Part shown: positions 63,915 through 64,000 of the stretch, piece after piece
Position numbering within the stretch: the first letter of the stretch is position 1
Layout of the letters: the number at the start of each line of letters is the position of its first letter
Source of the DNA: Bradyrhizobium sp. CB1717
GTDB lineage: Bacteria; Pseudomonadota; Alphaproteobacteria; Rhizobiales; Xanthobacteraceae
Assembly (NCBI RefSeq): GCF_029714325.1
Contig: NZ_CP121666.1
Span: 7,533,001-7,597,000 of the forward strand
Direction: 5' to 3'
DNA length: 64,000 nt
Program-made: the position numbers and the translations under genes
The notes under the pieces: generated by a model
Told to the model about the DNA's origin: nothing
Databases searched by the model: none
Seen by the model: only the letters and a program-made list of their open reading frames with translations

Positions 63915-64000
63915 CCGGGCACGAGCTTCGAGGATTGAGCTGCTGCCGGTTTGACGGACACCCGGTTAAGCTAATCCCACCTTGCGCTCAAACTCAACCG

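Noticed and set aside
1..64000. CRISPR arrays, tRNA or rRNA genes, integrase with attachment site
   Set aside because: None seen. The repeats present are insertion-sequence copies, NRPS modules and one microsatellite.

Overview
The window is accessory, symbiosis-island-type DNA of a Bradyrhizobium close to B. elkanii. The main evidence is a complete rhizobitoxine operon (rtxACDEFG order) on the minus strand at 48217-56251. Supporting evidence is a candidate type III secreted effector behind a tts-box-like site, a nodPQ/cysDN-type sulfate-activation pair beside a sulfotransferase, several small rhizobial hypothetical genes, and a high density of nested and decayed insertion sequences. The species call is inference from gene content. 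No rRNA or tRNA gene, replication origin or CRISPR array was seen.

Layout. (1) 1-2360: a MarR regulator divergent from a monooxygenase-fold protein and a membrane protein, with a palindromic operator between them, then a histidine-kinase remnant. (2) 2793-7399: an IS nest, with an IS110 element (intact transposase) inserted in an older transposase remnant, abutting an IS66 element whose tnpB is internally deleted, next to a HEPN-like hypothetical gene. (3) 7530-20645: one 4371-residue non-ribosomal peptide synthetase (NRPS) with four modules and a thioesterase. Hand-read codes give Pro-like, Ile/Val-like, Ser and Phe, with a dual epimerisation/condensation-type domain after Ser. Its second and third condensation regions form a roughly 2.4 kb near-identical direct repeat. 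(4) 20646-25313: sparse DNA with a solitary ectoine-synthase-like gene, small conserved hypotheticals and a pentanucleotide microsatellite. (5) 25314-36198: a vitamin island: panB-panC; bioB-panD-bioF-bioD-bioA; the divergent biotin repressor gene bioR with BioR-type boxes; and pabB-pabA for the folate precursor p-aminobenzoate. (6) 36288-48010: mostly wreckage: an S1/P1-nuclease pseudogene, an IS5-type transposase split by an IS1111-type element, remnants of a membrane protein, a pRiA4b ORF-3 protein and a DUF6088/AbiEi-like antitoxin, and a second, frameshifted IS110 copy with a 408-bp tandem duplication of its end. The likely effector gene (41994-44249) is the intact exception. (7) 48217-56251: the rhizobitoxine operon. 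(8) 58318-62478: PAPS synthesis plus a sulfotransferase. (9) 62479-64000: a decayed MarR gene and a small hypothetical.

Functionally the region combines three themes. Small-molecule output to the plant comes from rhizobitoxine, the NRPS peptide and a sulfated product. Vitamin self-sufficiency covers biotin, pantothenate and p-aminobenzoate. Host-cell manipulation is represented by the probable type III effector. In the rtx operon, a glutamine-synthetase-like enzyme paired with a PuuD-like gamma-glutamyl hydrolase suggests a gamma-glutamyl protection/deprotection step. The most distinctive uncharacterised items are the NRPS, whose product is unknown, and the unassigned sulfotransferase.
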